A DNA stretch of 64,000 bases from Spirochaetaceae bacterium (GTDB lineage: Bacteria; Spirochaetota; Spirochaetia; SZUA-6; Bin103): assembly GCA_028820215.1 (NCBI GenBank), contig JAPPKD010000287.1, forward strand, positions 9,462-73,461, given 5' to 3'. A program made the position numbers and the translations under genes. Of the stretch, positions 8,940 through 17,600 are shown piece by piece (position 1 is the first letter of the stretch; the number at the start of each line of letters is the position of its first letter). Under the pieces are notes generated by a model, which saw nothing but the letters and a program-made list of their open reading frames with translations, was not told where the DNA came from and did not search any database.

Positions 8940-9166
8940 TCAGCCCCGGGCGCGACGCTCCCGCAGGCGCGCGATGACTTCAGCCGCAGGCTGCACCTGC
9001 CCCGCTTCGATCTCCCGGCTTCCCAGCGCCAGAATCCTGAGGAGGGCAATCGTGTCCTGCATCTCCTCGAAGCTGTCGATGTCCTGTATGACGGCCTTGG
9101 CCTCGCCGTTCTGGGTGATGATCACTTGAGGTAACTGATCGGCTTGATCCGGGCGGAAAGGTTCAT
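8940..9166 (-). pseudogene. Broken Phd/YefM-family antitoxin
   Basis: The minus strand starts normally from ATG at 9166 with MNLSARIKPISYLK, the classic Phd N-terminus, then hits TGA. The rest continues in another frame as VIITQNGEAKAVIQDIDSFE through to a normal Phd C-terminus ending LRERRARG. The joint falls at about 9121-9125. The roughly 15-20 residues that normally sit between YLK and the (P)LVITQNG strand are missing, so an out-of-frame deletion has occurred rather than a one-base slip. No RelE/Doc toxin follows it; the next gene downstream is the MqsA-like regulator, 19 bases away. It is a dead remnant of a type II toxin-antitoxin pair. Confidence 0.75.
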
Positions 9167-9239
9167 GGGGAGGACTCCATCTGAATATGGACTGGAAACA
9201 GGTCGCATGCAAAGATCCCCGTGCGCGGCGGGCGGCCGG

Positions 9240-9836
9240 TTACCGAGCAGTCCTCGAATCGACGATCCTTCGCGACCGCTCCTCGCGACGAGCTGACGGG
9301 GCCGCTGTAGCGGCGCCCGCCTCGATCTTCTGCCAGTCCAGGCCCGACTGTACCATCTGCTCCTGGAGCGCGGTGCGCCGGTAGGACGATCGGACCGCAT
9401 GCAGTGCGAACCCGACGCCGAGGATGGCGGACGGGATCAGGAACCACGGACCGGGGCCCGCCACCACGTTGATCATGAACAACACAGCGCTCACCGCCGC
9501 GGCGGCCGCTCCGTGCGAACGGAGGCGGGCGCGCGCCTTCTGCATCGCCCGCACCAGCTCCAGCCGCTGTTCGCCGAGGTAGCCGGCCGCGTCCAGCTCG
9601 TCGGCGGCGCGGCGGCGGTTGGCGGCGTGCACGGCGTGCTGGACGAGGGCCGTCGCCCCGCACGCGAACGGGATCAGGAACCACGGGTCTCTGCCGGTGG
9701 CCGCGTTGATTCCCAGCAGCAGGGCGTTGATGCCGGCGAAGGTGACCCCGTGCATGACCAGCGACCGCTGCAGGCGTGTCGCCTTGCCGCGGGTCTTCTG
9801 GCGCAGGAGGTGGAAGCGGTCGCGGAGTCCCGTCAC
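9240..9836 (-). CDS. Duplicated 2TM-domain membrane protein
   Basis: A small membrane protein of about 198 residues made of two similar halves. Each half has a cytoplasmic basic stretch, a hydrophobic hairpin, and a near-identical turn (GRDPWFLIPFACG in the first, GPGPWFLIPSAIL in the second). This is the pattern of the 2TM domain (PF13239), here present twice. The start is uncertain: GTG at 9836 gives VTGLRDRFHLL, a typical opening; GTG at 9875 would add 13 residues. Neither has a strong ribosome-binding site. It sits alone between the helicase trio and the Phd remnant. Function is unknown; 2TM domains are often found attached to histidine kinases or in small stress proteins. Confidence 0.6.
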   Translation of the reverse strand: MTGLRDRFHLLRQKTRGKATRLQRSLVMHGVTFAGINALLLGINAATGRDPWFLIPFACGATALVQHAVHAANRRRAADELDAAGYLGEQRLELVRAMQKARARLRSHGAAAAAVSAVLFMINVVAGPGPWFLIPSAILGVGFALHAVRSSYRRTALQEQMVQSGLDWQKIEAGAATAAPSARREERSRRIVDSRTAR

Positions 9837-9924
9837 GGGTGGAAGTCTATCATGGGGGCGTGTCTGGCTCAGCACCGCGGACGGCTCATGAGAGCCGCTT
9901 GCTGGCTAGGACACGTGACGACCC

Positions 9925-12159
9925 TCACGTATCTCTGTGGCTATCCCAAAGCCAATCGAGGTCGGCGAAGGCTAGCTCTCGCTGGTAATTCTCGATGTTG
10001 TCCCGAACATTGAGGATGAGACATCGGTCATTACCGCCGTTCTTCACGCCGCGCAAACCTCTGCCGATCATCTGAAAGTAGAGATTCGGACTGAAGACCG
10101 GCCGAGCAACGATGATGGCGCGGGTCCTGGGCGCGTCGAATCCCTCGCGAAATACGTTGTAGTTCACGAGGGCCTTGATCTGTCCTCGCCGGAAATCGTT
10201 CACTATCCTTCGCCGCGAGGCCGATTTCGTGTCTTCGACCACGGCTCTTGCTCGAATGCCGCGTACGTTGAGGAGCGCCGCAACGGTGTGCGCATGATCG
10301 ACAGATGTTGCAAAGATCAGCGTGGGCCAATCCGACTTCACGTGACTCTCGTATGCTTCGATGATGCGCCTTGTCCGGCTGGAATCTGCTGCAATGCGAT
10401 CTTCCACCCGTCGGGGCAACCATGGCGCGGATGACGCTTGCTTCCTTTCTCTGGCGTCAAGGGAGAACGCGGCGCCGTCGATGGTCTCGTGATCAGCTCG
10501 CGCAAGCACCTGCATCTCCTGTAGCTCGGCGATGACGGCCCGTGGATCGTCGCTGGCGAACGCGCCGGCATCGAGCCGGTTGCTACCATACCGATTGACC
10601 AATCGGCGGGTCTCGCGCGAATCGCGGCCGCGGTACGGCGTTGCGGTCAGGCCGAGCAGGAAGGGCTCATTCGACCTCTGCCAGCGAGTCAAGCCGATCT
10701 CCTGCATCACCGATGTGGACGTAGGGGCGACGGACCGGTGCGCCTCGTCGAAGACGATCAGGGTGAAGTCCGCCAGAAACTCGTACTCGTCGGGGACTTT
10801 CTTGAGTCTGGCGTTGAGCGTCTGGATGGTCGCAACGACGACATGGCCGCTATTCGTCGGCTGTGGCCTGGATTGATCGCCCCAAAGTCTGGAGATGCGT
10901 AACGGTGTCGCCTGGGTTCCAATGCTGGACCATATCTGCCGCCACGCCTCAACCGCCTGCTCGCATAGCTCGTCCCGATCCGCGACCCAAAGGATGCCGC
11001 CGTCGAAGCCGTCGTCACGCATGGCTTCGACAACCGCTTGCACGGCAACGCGCGTCTTGCCCGATCCGGTCGGCATGCTGATCATCCCGCGTCTCCGCGG
11101 GCGGTCAACGCCCGCTACACGAATCATGTTGCGGACATTTCTGACGACGGATCTCTGATAGCCATGAAGTTCCGGCAGCGTGTACGGACCTTCGACCTCA
11201 AGGTATTCCGGCGGTTTGGTGTTGGGCTCCCCCGCCCACTCTGCGGAGAATCCAAGCGATCGGACGAAGCCGACGGCCGGCTTCAATCCTGCCCATCTGG
11301 ATGGTGGGTCCAAGTGTTCCAACGCCTCCCGACATTGCCAGAGTGCGTCCGGTCCGTGAACTGCGATGAAGTACTCGGCGATCTGGACGTCCGGCCTCGT
11401 CACAAGATCCAGGATTTCGTCTCCCGTCAACAAATGAGAGAGCCGCGAGAGCAGCCTCCCTTTGTTACCTACCGCCGCCAGGAGCCGCTCGGGGTCTGTC
11501 GACTGCTTCCTCACGACGGCTCGCTGAGCTTCAGTCTCTTCCGCCGTCTGACGCGGCCTACGAGACTCCGTTTTCGACGTACCATGCAGATACTCGACAG
11601 CAGCGGTAAACCGTCCCACATTCTCCTTCGCGACCCTCCGCTTTGGAGCGAGTGATGGATACGCCCGCAGGAAAGCGACGTGAAGCCGCTTCTCTCGCAT
11701 CTTTCTTGCTCTCGGAGTTGCCGTGGTTTGATCGCTATTCAGCTTGGGAGTAACGGAGCGGGTCCAGTCCTGTGGTTCCGCGTCTTCGCCGACTATATGG
11801 TAGGTGATTTTGGTGAGATCGGCTTCCCGGTCCGAGTTGTCTTCGATCCAAACCCTGTGATCTTCGATAGCTGTCTCAATGACAGGTCCCATGTTCTTCG
11901 GTCCAAGACCAAAGAAGTCCATCATTTCGATGCCAGTAACCGGATCATTGTCTTCCCTGGCTTCTTTCAATAAGTCGATGATCTCGATGGTGAGGGCGTC
12001 AAGACGGCTCCTGCTCGTCGACGGATGGAGGGAATCGACAGCTTCAGACAACCGCTTGAGATTTTCGTCATCATTCCTCTCTTCTACCGAGAGAACTACA
12101 TGGTCGCGGAGGATCTGAGTGTGGGTGATCCTATCAGAATTCGGTCCCGTTGCGTCCAT
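9925..12159 (-). CDS. SF2 DEAD/DEAH-type helicase of the PIN-linked module
   Basis: A 744-residue superfamily 2 helicase. Motifs: I MPTGSGKTRVAVQ (about 364-376), II VFDEAHRS (about 470), III LGLTATPYRGRD, IV TLIFATSVDHAHT, V REGFDAPRTRAIIVARP, VI QMIGRGLRG (about 700). The layout matches the Type I restriction/XPB-like branch. The first 350 residues are not a domain I recognise and look helical; no nuclease or methylase domain is visible. The ATG at 12159 shares one base with the TGA of the PIN gene (TGATG), so translation is coupled. Such helicases are typical of phage-defence loci. DNA translocation is a safe call; the biological role is inferred from the linked PIN gene and the island setting. 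Confidence 0.83.
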   Translation of the reverse strand: MDATGPNSDRITHTQILRDHVVLSVEERNDDENLKRLSEAVDSLHPSTSRSRLDALTIEIIDLLKEAREDNDPVTGIEMMDFFGLGPKNMGPVIETAIEDHRVWIEDNSDREADLTKITYHIVGEDAEPQDWTRSVTPKLNSDQTTATPRARKMREKRLHVAFLRAYPSLAPKRRVAKENVGRFTAAVEYLHGTSKTESRRPRQTAEETEAQRAVVRKQSTDPERLLAAVGNKGRLLSRLSHLLTGDEILDLVTRPDVQIAEYFIAVHGPDALWQCREALEHLDPPSRWAGLKPAVGFVRSLGFSAEWAGEPNTKPPEYLEVEGPYTLPELHGYQRSVVRNVRNMIRVAGVDRPRRRGMISMPTGSGKTRVAVQAVVEAMRDDGFDGGILWVADRDELCEQAVEAWRQIWSSIGTQATPLRISRLWGDQSRPQPTNSGHVVVATIQTLNARLKKVPDEYEFLADFTLIVFDEAHRSVAPTSTSVMQEIGLTRWQRSNEPFLLGLTATPYRGRDSRETRRLVNRYGSNRLDAGAFASDDPRAVIAELQEMQVLARADHETIDGAAFSLDARERKQASSAPWLPRRVEDRIAADSSRTRRIIEAYESHVKSDWPTLIFATSVDHAHTVAALLNVRGIRARAVVEDTKSASRRRIVNDFRRGQIKALVNYNVFREGFDAPRTRAIIVARPVFSPNLYFQMIGRGLRGVKNGGNDRCLILNVRDNIENYQRELAFADLDWLWDSHRDT

Positions 12160-12578
12160 CACCGCGTGCTCCCGTGGTTACGGCGCAATAGCTCGATGCC
12201 TGGTATGTCGGCGAAGTCGCCGTCATGCGATGCGAGAGGACACTCCAGGAGGAGCGCGGTCGCCGCAATCCAAGCGTCGGCCGACTTCAGTTCCCGGCCG
12301 GCAGATCTGCGGTCGCTACGCAAGCGAGCGGAGAGGCGGATCAAGTCAGGGTTTGACCAAACGACGTGGTATTGCTCGATATGTTGGGCCAGCTCGGCGC
12401 GGCGCTTCTCCCCCCAGTTGTCCTTGTATGCCCCGTACCACAGTTCCTCGAGGGTCTGGAACGATATGAACGTGCTTCGGCCGACGAGGTGGCGCTCGTA
12501 GTACGGAGCTCGATCGTCGCGATTGTGGATGATCGAAACGACGCTGGTATCGACGACCACACGTGGCATGCCCCGCAT
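12159..12578 (-). CDS. PIN-domain ribonuclease (VapC-like)
   Basis: 139 residues, normal length for a stand-alone PIN domain. The four acidic positions are present: Asp10 (VVVDTSVVS), Glu44/45 (LEELWYG), Asp101 (KSADAWIAATA) and Asp119/121 (ASHDGDF). PIN domains are metal-dependent endoribonucleases; as VapC toxins they cut tRNA or rRNA. The ATG at 12578 shares one base with the stop of the upstream unknown gene, and its own stop shares one base with the helicase ATG. The usual VapB-type small antitoxin is absent; its place is taken by a protein of about 282 residues. Toxin, defence effector or RNA-processing enzyme all remain possible. Confidence 0.85.
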   Translation of the reverse strand: MRGMPRVVVDTSVVSIIHNRDDRAPYYERHLVGRSTFISFQTLEELWYGAYKDNWGEKRRAELAQHIEQYHVVWSNPDLIRLSARLRSDRRSAGRELKSADAWIAATALLLECPLASHDGDFADIPGIELLRRNHGSTR

Positions 12579-13426
12579 CAGGCGTCGCGGCCTTCGCGGA
12601 TGGTTCGCATGAATTGGTCGACGTCGATTGGGTCGCTTGCCCTGACCACCTTCTCGGGGTCAAAGATCTTCGGGGGGTCGTTCAGGAGCCTGTCGAGATC
12701 GAACGGTTCCGACCAGGAGGGCGTCTCGGTGACTCGCTCGGCGCGAACGTCGGCCCAGTTGCCATCCTGATCGAAACGGCCGCGGCCTCTGACCTCGACA
12801 TACTTCCTGGCGAGACGCTGCATCTCTTCATCGAGTGAGGCATCGAATCGGAGCCGAACGCTGGGCTGGCCGTCGCTGTGGAGCTGAGCGGTCCGCCGCT
12901 TCCAGTCGACCATCATCAATCGTCCCTGCAGGGTGGCATCGACTTCCTCTGACGTGGCGCGGTCGCGGACACGGCTCATTCGGGTCAGGGTCAAGGAACG
13001 GTCGGTGTCGGGGTCTCTGAGCCGTATCAGGTCGATTTCCTCCGACAGCTCATTCCGCACGGCCATCAGCTCCTCAGCGACTCGTTGCGGCAGCGACCGG
13101 TCTTGATCGCCTCCCCAGTTCAGAAGTTGACTCACGGCCCGAGGACCGCAGTTCGTCAGGTCGTGTTGAGTGCCGGGCGGAGGAGAGAGCTCCAGCACAG
13201 TGACAAAGGAGCCCGGCGACGTGTGCACCAGCCGTAAGGCGCTGTGATCCCGCACGAGATTCGACGGCTTGCGTTGACGGGAAGGATCGGCGCCCATCAG
13301 ATGGCCCACCATGAGTCGCAGGGCGCGCTGCACATGGGTCAGGGTCTTTTGGAGGTCTCCAACGGCCAGCCCGTCCTCGCCGACGCGCGGCCCTTCGAAC
13401 GTGATGTGTAGCTGGTTCTTCGGCAT
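12578..13426 (-). CDS. Unknown protein, first gene of the PIN/helicase module
   Basis: 282 residues; I do not recognise a named domain. The N-terminal 50 residues (QLHITFEGPRVGEDGLAVG, then helix DLQKTLTHVQRALRLMVGH) look like a strand followed by a long helix. A middle segment contains SPGSFVTVLELSPP. The C-terminus ends DPIDVDQFMRTIREGRDA, an acidic tail of the kind antitoxins use to enter a toxin active site. The ATG at 13426 follows GAGGAGGG; an ATG at 13477 would add 17 residues. It occupies the antitoxin position immediately upstream of, and coupled to, the PIN gene, but is several times larger than a VapB. I infer an inhibitor, sensor or targeting subunit. Confidence 0.65.
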   Translation of the reverse strand: MPKNQLHITFEGPRVGEDGLAVGDLQKTLTHVQRALRLMVGHLMGADPSRQRKPSNLVRDHSALRLVHTSPGSFVTVLELSPPPGTQHDLTNCGPRAVSQLLNWGGDQDRSLPQRVAEELMAVRNELSEEIDLIRLRDPDTDRSLTLTRMSRVRDRATSEEVDATLQGRLMMVDWKRRTAQLHSDGQPSVRLRFDASLDEEMQRLARKYVEVRGRGRFDQDGNWADVRAERVTETPSWSEPFDLDRLLNDPPKIFDPEKVVRASDPIDVDQFMRTIREGRDA

Positions 13427-13577
13427 ACCCTCCTCGTTGGTCCGGGTGGACAGCAGGATGACGATCTGAACGGGCATGACTGTATCATCCTCATAACAGG
13501 CGTTCCGGCGGCAGCGCTTTCATCCGACGCGGGTCCACCGGGAAGGACGACGTTGACCGTGCGCGTGGCCGGCGGGG

Positions 13578-14294
13578 ATGATCGGCGCCGTGGCCGCAGA
13601 GGCGGGTTCGCTCTTCGTCATCGCCACACCGATCGGGAACCTGGAGGACATCACCCTGCGCGCCATGCGCGTGCTGGGCGAGTTGGACGCGCTGGCCTGC
13701 GAGGACACGCGGCGCACCCGCGCCATCTACGAGCACTACGACCTGCCGCGGCCGCGGAGCATTTTCTCCTATCACCGCCACAACGAGGCCGCTGCGGGGG
13801 CGCGCATCCTGGCGCTGCTCGCGCGCGGCGAGTCCGTGGGCCTGGTGTCCAACGCCGGCTATCCGTGCATCAGCGATCCCGGCCACCTGGTCGTCCGGCA
13901 GGCGATCGAGGCCGGCCATTGCGTGGAGGTGATTCCGGGCGCCAGCGCCGTGCCGCATGCCCTGATCGTCTCCGGGCTGCCGACCGGCTCCCACCTGTTC
14001 CTGGGCTTCCCGCCGCGCAAGGCCGGGCGCCTGCAGACCCTGCTGGCCGGGGCGGCGGACGGGAAGCATACGCTGGTGCTGTTCGAGGCACCCGGGCGGG
14101 TCGCGGCGCTGCTGCAGGCGGCGGCTGCCGCGCTCGGCGATCGGCGGGCCGCGGTGTGCATCGAGCTGACCAAGCGGTTCGAGCAGGTGCACCGCGGCTA
14201 CCTGACCGAGCTGATCGAGCGCGTCGACGGGATGGATCTGCGCGGGGAGGTGTGCGTTGTCATCGCCGGCAACGACCGGCGGCTCGTCCGCTGA
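13578..14294 (+). CDS. rsmI: 16S rRNA 2'-O-ribose C1402 methyltransferase RsmI
   Basis: SAM-dependent 2'-O methylation of C1402 in the decoding centre of 16S rRNA. 238 residues, somewhat shorter than the roughly 285 of E. coli because the C-terminal small domain is missing. Family signatures are clear: LFVIATPIGNLEDITLRA, ALACEDTRRTR, SNAGYPCISDPG and VIPGASAVPHALIVSGLPT. In most homologs the third reads DAG.P.ISDPG. The start is the ATG at 13578 after GGCGGGG. It is divergent from the PIN module and opens an RNA-modification operon, overlapping the next gene by 38 bases. The truncated C-terminus is common in several phyla and does not suggest loss of function. Confidence 0.92.
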   Translation: MIGAVAAEAGSLFVIATPIGNLEDITLRAMRVLGELDALACEDTRRTRAIYEHYDLPRPRSIFSYHRHNEAAAGARILALLARGESVGLVSNAGYPCISDPGHLVVRQAIEAGHCVEVIPGASAVPHALIVSGLPTGSHLFLGFPPRKAGRLQTLLAGAADGKHTLVLFEAPGRVAALLQAAAAALGDRRAAVCIELTKRFEQVHRGYLTELIERVDGMDLRGEVCVVIAGNDRRLVR

Positions 14295-15309
14295 CGGGCG
14301 CCCCCGGCGGCTGGACACCGCCCACGGAGCGTTGCGGCTGCCGGCGTTCCTGCCCGACGCGACCCGCGGGGTGGTGCGCACGCTGGCGCCCGACGACCTG
14401 GCAGCCGCGGGGGTAACGGCGCTCATGGTCAACTGCCTGCACCTGGCGCGGGCACCGGGGACGCAGACGATCGCCCGTGTCGGCGGACTGCACGCCTTCA
14501 TGGGCTGGGGCGGCCCGCTGGCGGCCGACTCGGGCGGGTTCCAGGCGCTGTCCATGGCGGGCGTGCGGGTCACCGACCGGGGACTGAGCGTCACCGGCCG
14601 GGGATCGGGCCGGCTGCACCTGACGCCGGAACGGACGGTGCGCCGGCAGCTTCAGCTCGGCGTCGACATCGCCTTCTGCCTCGATCACTGTCCGCGGCCG
14701 GACGCCGACTACGCCGCGCACCGGGAGAGCGTGCGGCGCACGGTACTCTGGTCCGCCGCGTGCCGGCACGAGCTGGCGCGCGCCGCGGAGGCCGGGGCCG
14801 CCGTGCCCTTGCTGTTCGCGGTCGTGCAGGGCGGCCCGCACCGCGACCTGCGGGCCGGCTGCGTGGAGGAGCTGCTGGCGCTCGGGTTCGACGGGCTGGG
14901 ATTCGGCGGCTGGCCGATCACGGACGGCCGGCTGGACGACATGGTACGCGCGGTGGCAGAGCTGGCCCCCGCCGAGGTGCCGCTGCACGGGCTGGGGATC
15001 GGCAGCCTGGGCGCGCTGCGCGAAGCCGCGGCCGCCGGTTACCGGCTGTTCGACTGCGTGCTGCCGACGCGCGATGCCCGCCACGGCCGCCTGTACGACG
15101 ACGGCGGCGGGTCGGTGTCGATCCGGGACGAGCGGTTCGCGCGGCGGCAGGAAGCGGCGGTGGAAGGCTGCGACTGCACGGCATGTCGGACCTACCCGGC
15201 CGCCTACCTGCACCACCTGTTTCGCATCGGCGACGCGCTCGGTCCCCGCCTCGCTTCCCTGCACAACCTGCGGGTCTACAGCCGCGTGGTCGGCGCGGTG
15301 GCGGAATGA
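14257..15309 (+). CDS. tgt: tRNA-guanine transglycosylase-family protein
   Basis: 350 residues of the queuine/archaeosine tRNA-ribosyltransferase fold, which swaps guanine for a 7-deazaguanine in tRNA. Visible: the catalytic nucleophile Asp91 in DSGGFQ, the substrate-pocket motif VVQGG, GGW in the GG(W/L) position, LPTRDARHG near 270, and a C-terminal zinc site CDCTAC followed by a downstream His. No ATG exists near the N-terminus; TTG at 14257 is well placed after GGGAGG, deep inside rsmI. The sequence is somewhat divergent (FLPDATRG instead of the usual PVGT.G). Bacterial queuosine Tgt is the default reading, but no other que genes are in the window, so the exact base is not proven. Confidence 0.85.
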   Translation: MSSPATTGGSSADGRPRRLDTAHGALRLPAFLPDATRGVVRTLAPDDLAAAGVTALMVNCLHLARAPGTQTIARVGGLHAFMGWGGPLAADSGGFQALSMAGVRVTDRGLSVTGRGSGRLHLTPERTVRRQLQLGVDIAFCLDHCPRPDADYAAHRESVRRTVLWSAACRHELARAAEAGAAVPLLFAVVQGGPHRDLRAGCVEELLALGFDGLGFGGWPITDGRLDDMVRAVAELAPAEVPLHGLGIGSLGALREAAAAGYRLFDCVLPTRDARHGRLYDDGGGSVSIRDERFARRQEAAVEGCDCTACRTYPAAYLHHLFRIGDALGPRLASLHNLRVYSRVVGAVAE

Positions 15310-16145
15310 GCGGGGCGCATCCTTTCGCCGCGGAGCAGGAACTGCTCCGGGCACTGCGGGCGACGCGCAAGTACGGACGGGTGCACGGAGAGGTGCTGGG
15401 ACGGGTGGCTCGCCGTTCGCTGGCCACCCACGGGCGCCGCGATGCCCTCAAGGCGGCCAAGCGTGCGCTGCACGAGCTTGCTGGCGCCTTCCTGGACGCG
15501 GACTCCTGCCGCCGCGCGGAGCGGCTGGTGCGGTCGATGGCGGTCGCGGATGCCGAGGGCCGGCGGCAGGTGTGCCGGGCGGTGCTGGGGCTGCACGCCT
15601 CCAGCGCCGAGCGGCTGCCGGTGATCGAGGAGCTGTACGAACGTATCTGGCAGGCTGCCGCTGACGTTCGCGGCCTGCCGCGCGACACGCCGGTGCGGGT
15701 GCTCGACCTGGCATGCGGGCTGGGCCCGTTCGCGCTGCCGTGGATGGGGTTGGCGCCCAGCAGCAGCTACCGGGGCGTCGACGCGGACGGCCGTGTCGTC
15801 GACCTGGCGCGGGCGGCCGTGCCGCATCTGGAGGTGCACGCGTTGCGCGAGCCGCCGGAGGTCGAGGTGGGCGACGTGCTGGAGCCTCCCGCGGCGCCGG
15901 GCGGGGACGACCTGGTGCTGATGCTGAAGACCCTGCCGACCCTGGAGCGGCTGGAGCCGGGCGCGGGCGTCGACCTGGTGCGCCGCACCGCCGCGCCGGT
16001 GGTGGTGATCTCCACCGCGACCGGCAGTCTGGGAGGCCGGCGCCACCTGCGCCACGACGAGCTGATCGAGCGGACGCTGGCTGCCAGCGGCCGCCGCGCC
16101 GCTCGCTTCGAGATGGCGGGCGAGGCCGTGGTCGTGACCTGGTAG
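15306..16145 (+). CDS. Probable Arm/FmrO-type 16S rRNA (guanine1405-N7) methyltransferase
   Basis: 279 residues, ATG overlapping the tgt stop (ATGA). The pattern fits the aminoglycoside-resistance 16S rRNA methyltransferases (FmrO/Sgm/Kgm/Arm family). There is an N-terminal helical RNA-binding domain with RKYGRVHGEVLGRV and DALKAAKRALHELAGAF. The SAM motif LDLACGLGPFALPWMGL lies at about 133-149. Then come LVLMLKTLPTLE and a late segment beginning VISTATGSLGGR. Known members methylate N7 of G1405 in the A site and block gentamicin/kanamycin-class drugs. Its position beside rsmI, another A-site region methylase, suggests a housekeeping or self-protection role. The SAM-methyltransferase fold is near certain; the G1405 specificity is inference. 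The gene ends in TAG. Confidence 0.75.
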   Translation: MSGAHPFAAEQELLRALRATRKYGRVHGEVLGRVARRSLATHGRRDALKAAKRALHELAGAFLDADSCRRAERLVRSMAVADAEGRRQVCRAVLGLHASSAERLPVIEELYERIWQAAADVRGLPRDTPVRVLDLACGLGPFALPWMGLAPSSSYRGVDADGRVVDLARAAVPHLEVHALREPPEVEVGDVLEPPAAPGGDDLVLMLKTLPTLERLEPGAGVDLVRRTAAPVVVISTATGSLGGRRHLRHDELIERTLAASGRRAARFEMAGEAVVVTW

Positions 16146-16148
16146 CCC

Positions 16149-17600
16149 CTACTTTCGCCAGAACGCGGGCGTGAGCAGCACCACCACGCTGTAGAGCTCC
16201 AGCCGGCCGGTGAGCATGGCCAGGCAGAGGAACAGCTTCACGCCCGCCGGGTAGTGGCCGTAGTGCTCAGCCGGGCCGATCGCCCCGAACCCGGGGCCGA
16301 TGTTGCCGACGGTGGAGAGCGCTGTCGAGAACGACGACAGCAGGTCGGTGCCGGCCGCCGCGACGACCAGCATGGTGACGATCAGGATCGCGATGTACAG
16401 GAAGAAGAAGGTGACGATCGGATGGATGATGTCCTTCTTCAGCGGGCGCGCGGTCACCCGCGTCGGGAACACGCCGCGGGGGTGGATGAGGTAGCGCATC
16501 TCGTTGGCCGCCAGCTTGAAGAGGGTGATGACGCGCACCACCTTGATGCCGCCGGCGGTGGATCCGGCACAGCCGCCCACGAACATCAGCGCCATCAGCA
16601 CGGCCTTGCCGAACTCCGGCCAGCGGCTGTAGTCGGCGGTGGTAAACCCGGTGGTGGTCAGGATGGAGACCACCTGGAAGGCGCCGTACCGCAGGCTGTC
16701 GATGACCGAGTCGTAGACGCTCCCGTACAGGGTCAGCGTCACGACCAGGATGGCGGCCGCGGCGATCGCCAGGTAGACGCGGAACTCCACGTTGGACACC
16801 AGCACGCGCAGTCCGCCGCGCCCGAGCCGGAAGTACAGGGAGAAGTTCACGCCGGCGGCCAGCATGAAGACGATGACCACGAGGTCGACCCACCCGGACT
16901 GGAAGCTGCCGATGCTGTCGTTGCGGGGCGAGAACCCGCCGATCGCCACCGTGCTGAAGGTGTGCATCACGGCGTCCAGCGGCGGCATGCCCGCCACCAT
17001 CAGCAGCGCCACCTCCAGGGCGGACATGCCCAGGTACAACAGCCACAGGATCTTGGCCGTCTGGGCGATGCGCGGCGTGAGCTTGTCGACGGTCGGACCC
17101 GGCGCCTCGCTGCGCAGAACCTTCAGCCCGCCGATCCCCATGCGCGGCAGGATCGCGACGGTGAGGACGACGATTCCCATGCCGCCCAGCCATTGCATCA
17201 GCGAGCGCCAGAACAGGATGGAGCGCGGCAGCGCCTCGATGTCGGTCAGGATCGTCGCGCCGGTGGTGGTGAAGCCGGACATCGCCTCGAAGAAGGCGTC
17301 GGCGTAGTCCGGGATCGCGCCGGAGAGCACGAACGGCAGCGACCCCGACAGCGACACGCTGATCCAGCTCAGCGTCACGAACAGGAACCCCTCGCGTGTC
17401 AGCAGGACTTCCCGTGCCACGTGCCGGAGGCCTGCCAGCACGGTCGCCGAGAGCAGCCCGACGAACGCGGCCGGCACCAGGAAGGCGGCGACCTGCTCGG
17501 GCTCGCCGAGCGCCAGCGCGAGCAGCGCACAGCCGGCCATGCAGCCGACGATCACGAGCTGCAGCGCCGCGACCGTCTTGAGGATGGAGCGGACGTTCAA
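16149..17600 (-). CDS. trkH: Potassium uptake transporter membrane subunit TrkH
   Basis: 483 residues, the expected length, polytopic throughout. It carries the four selectivity-filter loops of Trk/Ktr/HKT channels: [35 protein letters not shown]-like ([13 protein letters not shown]) and [11 protein letters not shown]. It moves K+ across the inner membrane in complex with cytosolic TrkA. The start ATG overlaps the trkA stop by four bases, so the pair is co-translated. It runs convergently into the 16S methyltransferase gene with only three bases between stops. No terminator hairpin is apparent between them. Confidence 0.95.
   Translation of the reverse strand: MNVRSILKTVAALQLVIVGCMAGCALLALALGEPEQVAAFLVPAAFVGLLSATVLAGLRHVAREVLLTREGFLFVTLSWISVSLSGSLPFVLSGAIPDYADAFFEAMSGFTTTGATILTDIEALPRSILFWRSLMQWLGGMGIVVLTVAILPRMGIGGLKVLRSEAPGPTVDKLTPRIAQTAKILWLLYLGMSALEVALLMVAGMPPLDAVMHTFSTVAIGGFSPRNDSIGSFQSGWVDLVVIVFMLAAGVNFSLYFRLGRGGLRVLVSNVEFRVYLAIAAAAILVVTLTLYGSVYDSVIDSLRYGAFQVVSILTTTGFTTADYSRWPEFGKAVLMALMFVGGCAGSTAGGIKVVRVITLFKLAANEMRYLIHPRGVFPTRVTARPLKKDIIHPIVTFFFLYIAILIVTMLVVAAAGTDLLSSFSTALSTVGNIGPGFGAIGPAEHYGHYPAGVKLFLCLAMLTGRLELYSVVVLLTPAFWRK

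Noticed and set aside
9882..9897. Six-base hairpin between the helicase and 2TM genes as a terminator
   Set aside because: The stem is short and no T-run follows on either strand.
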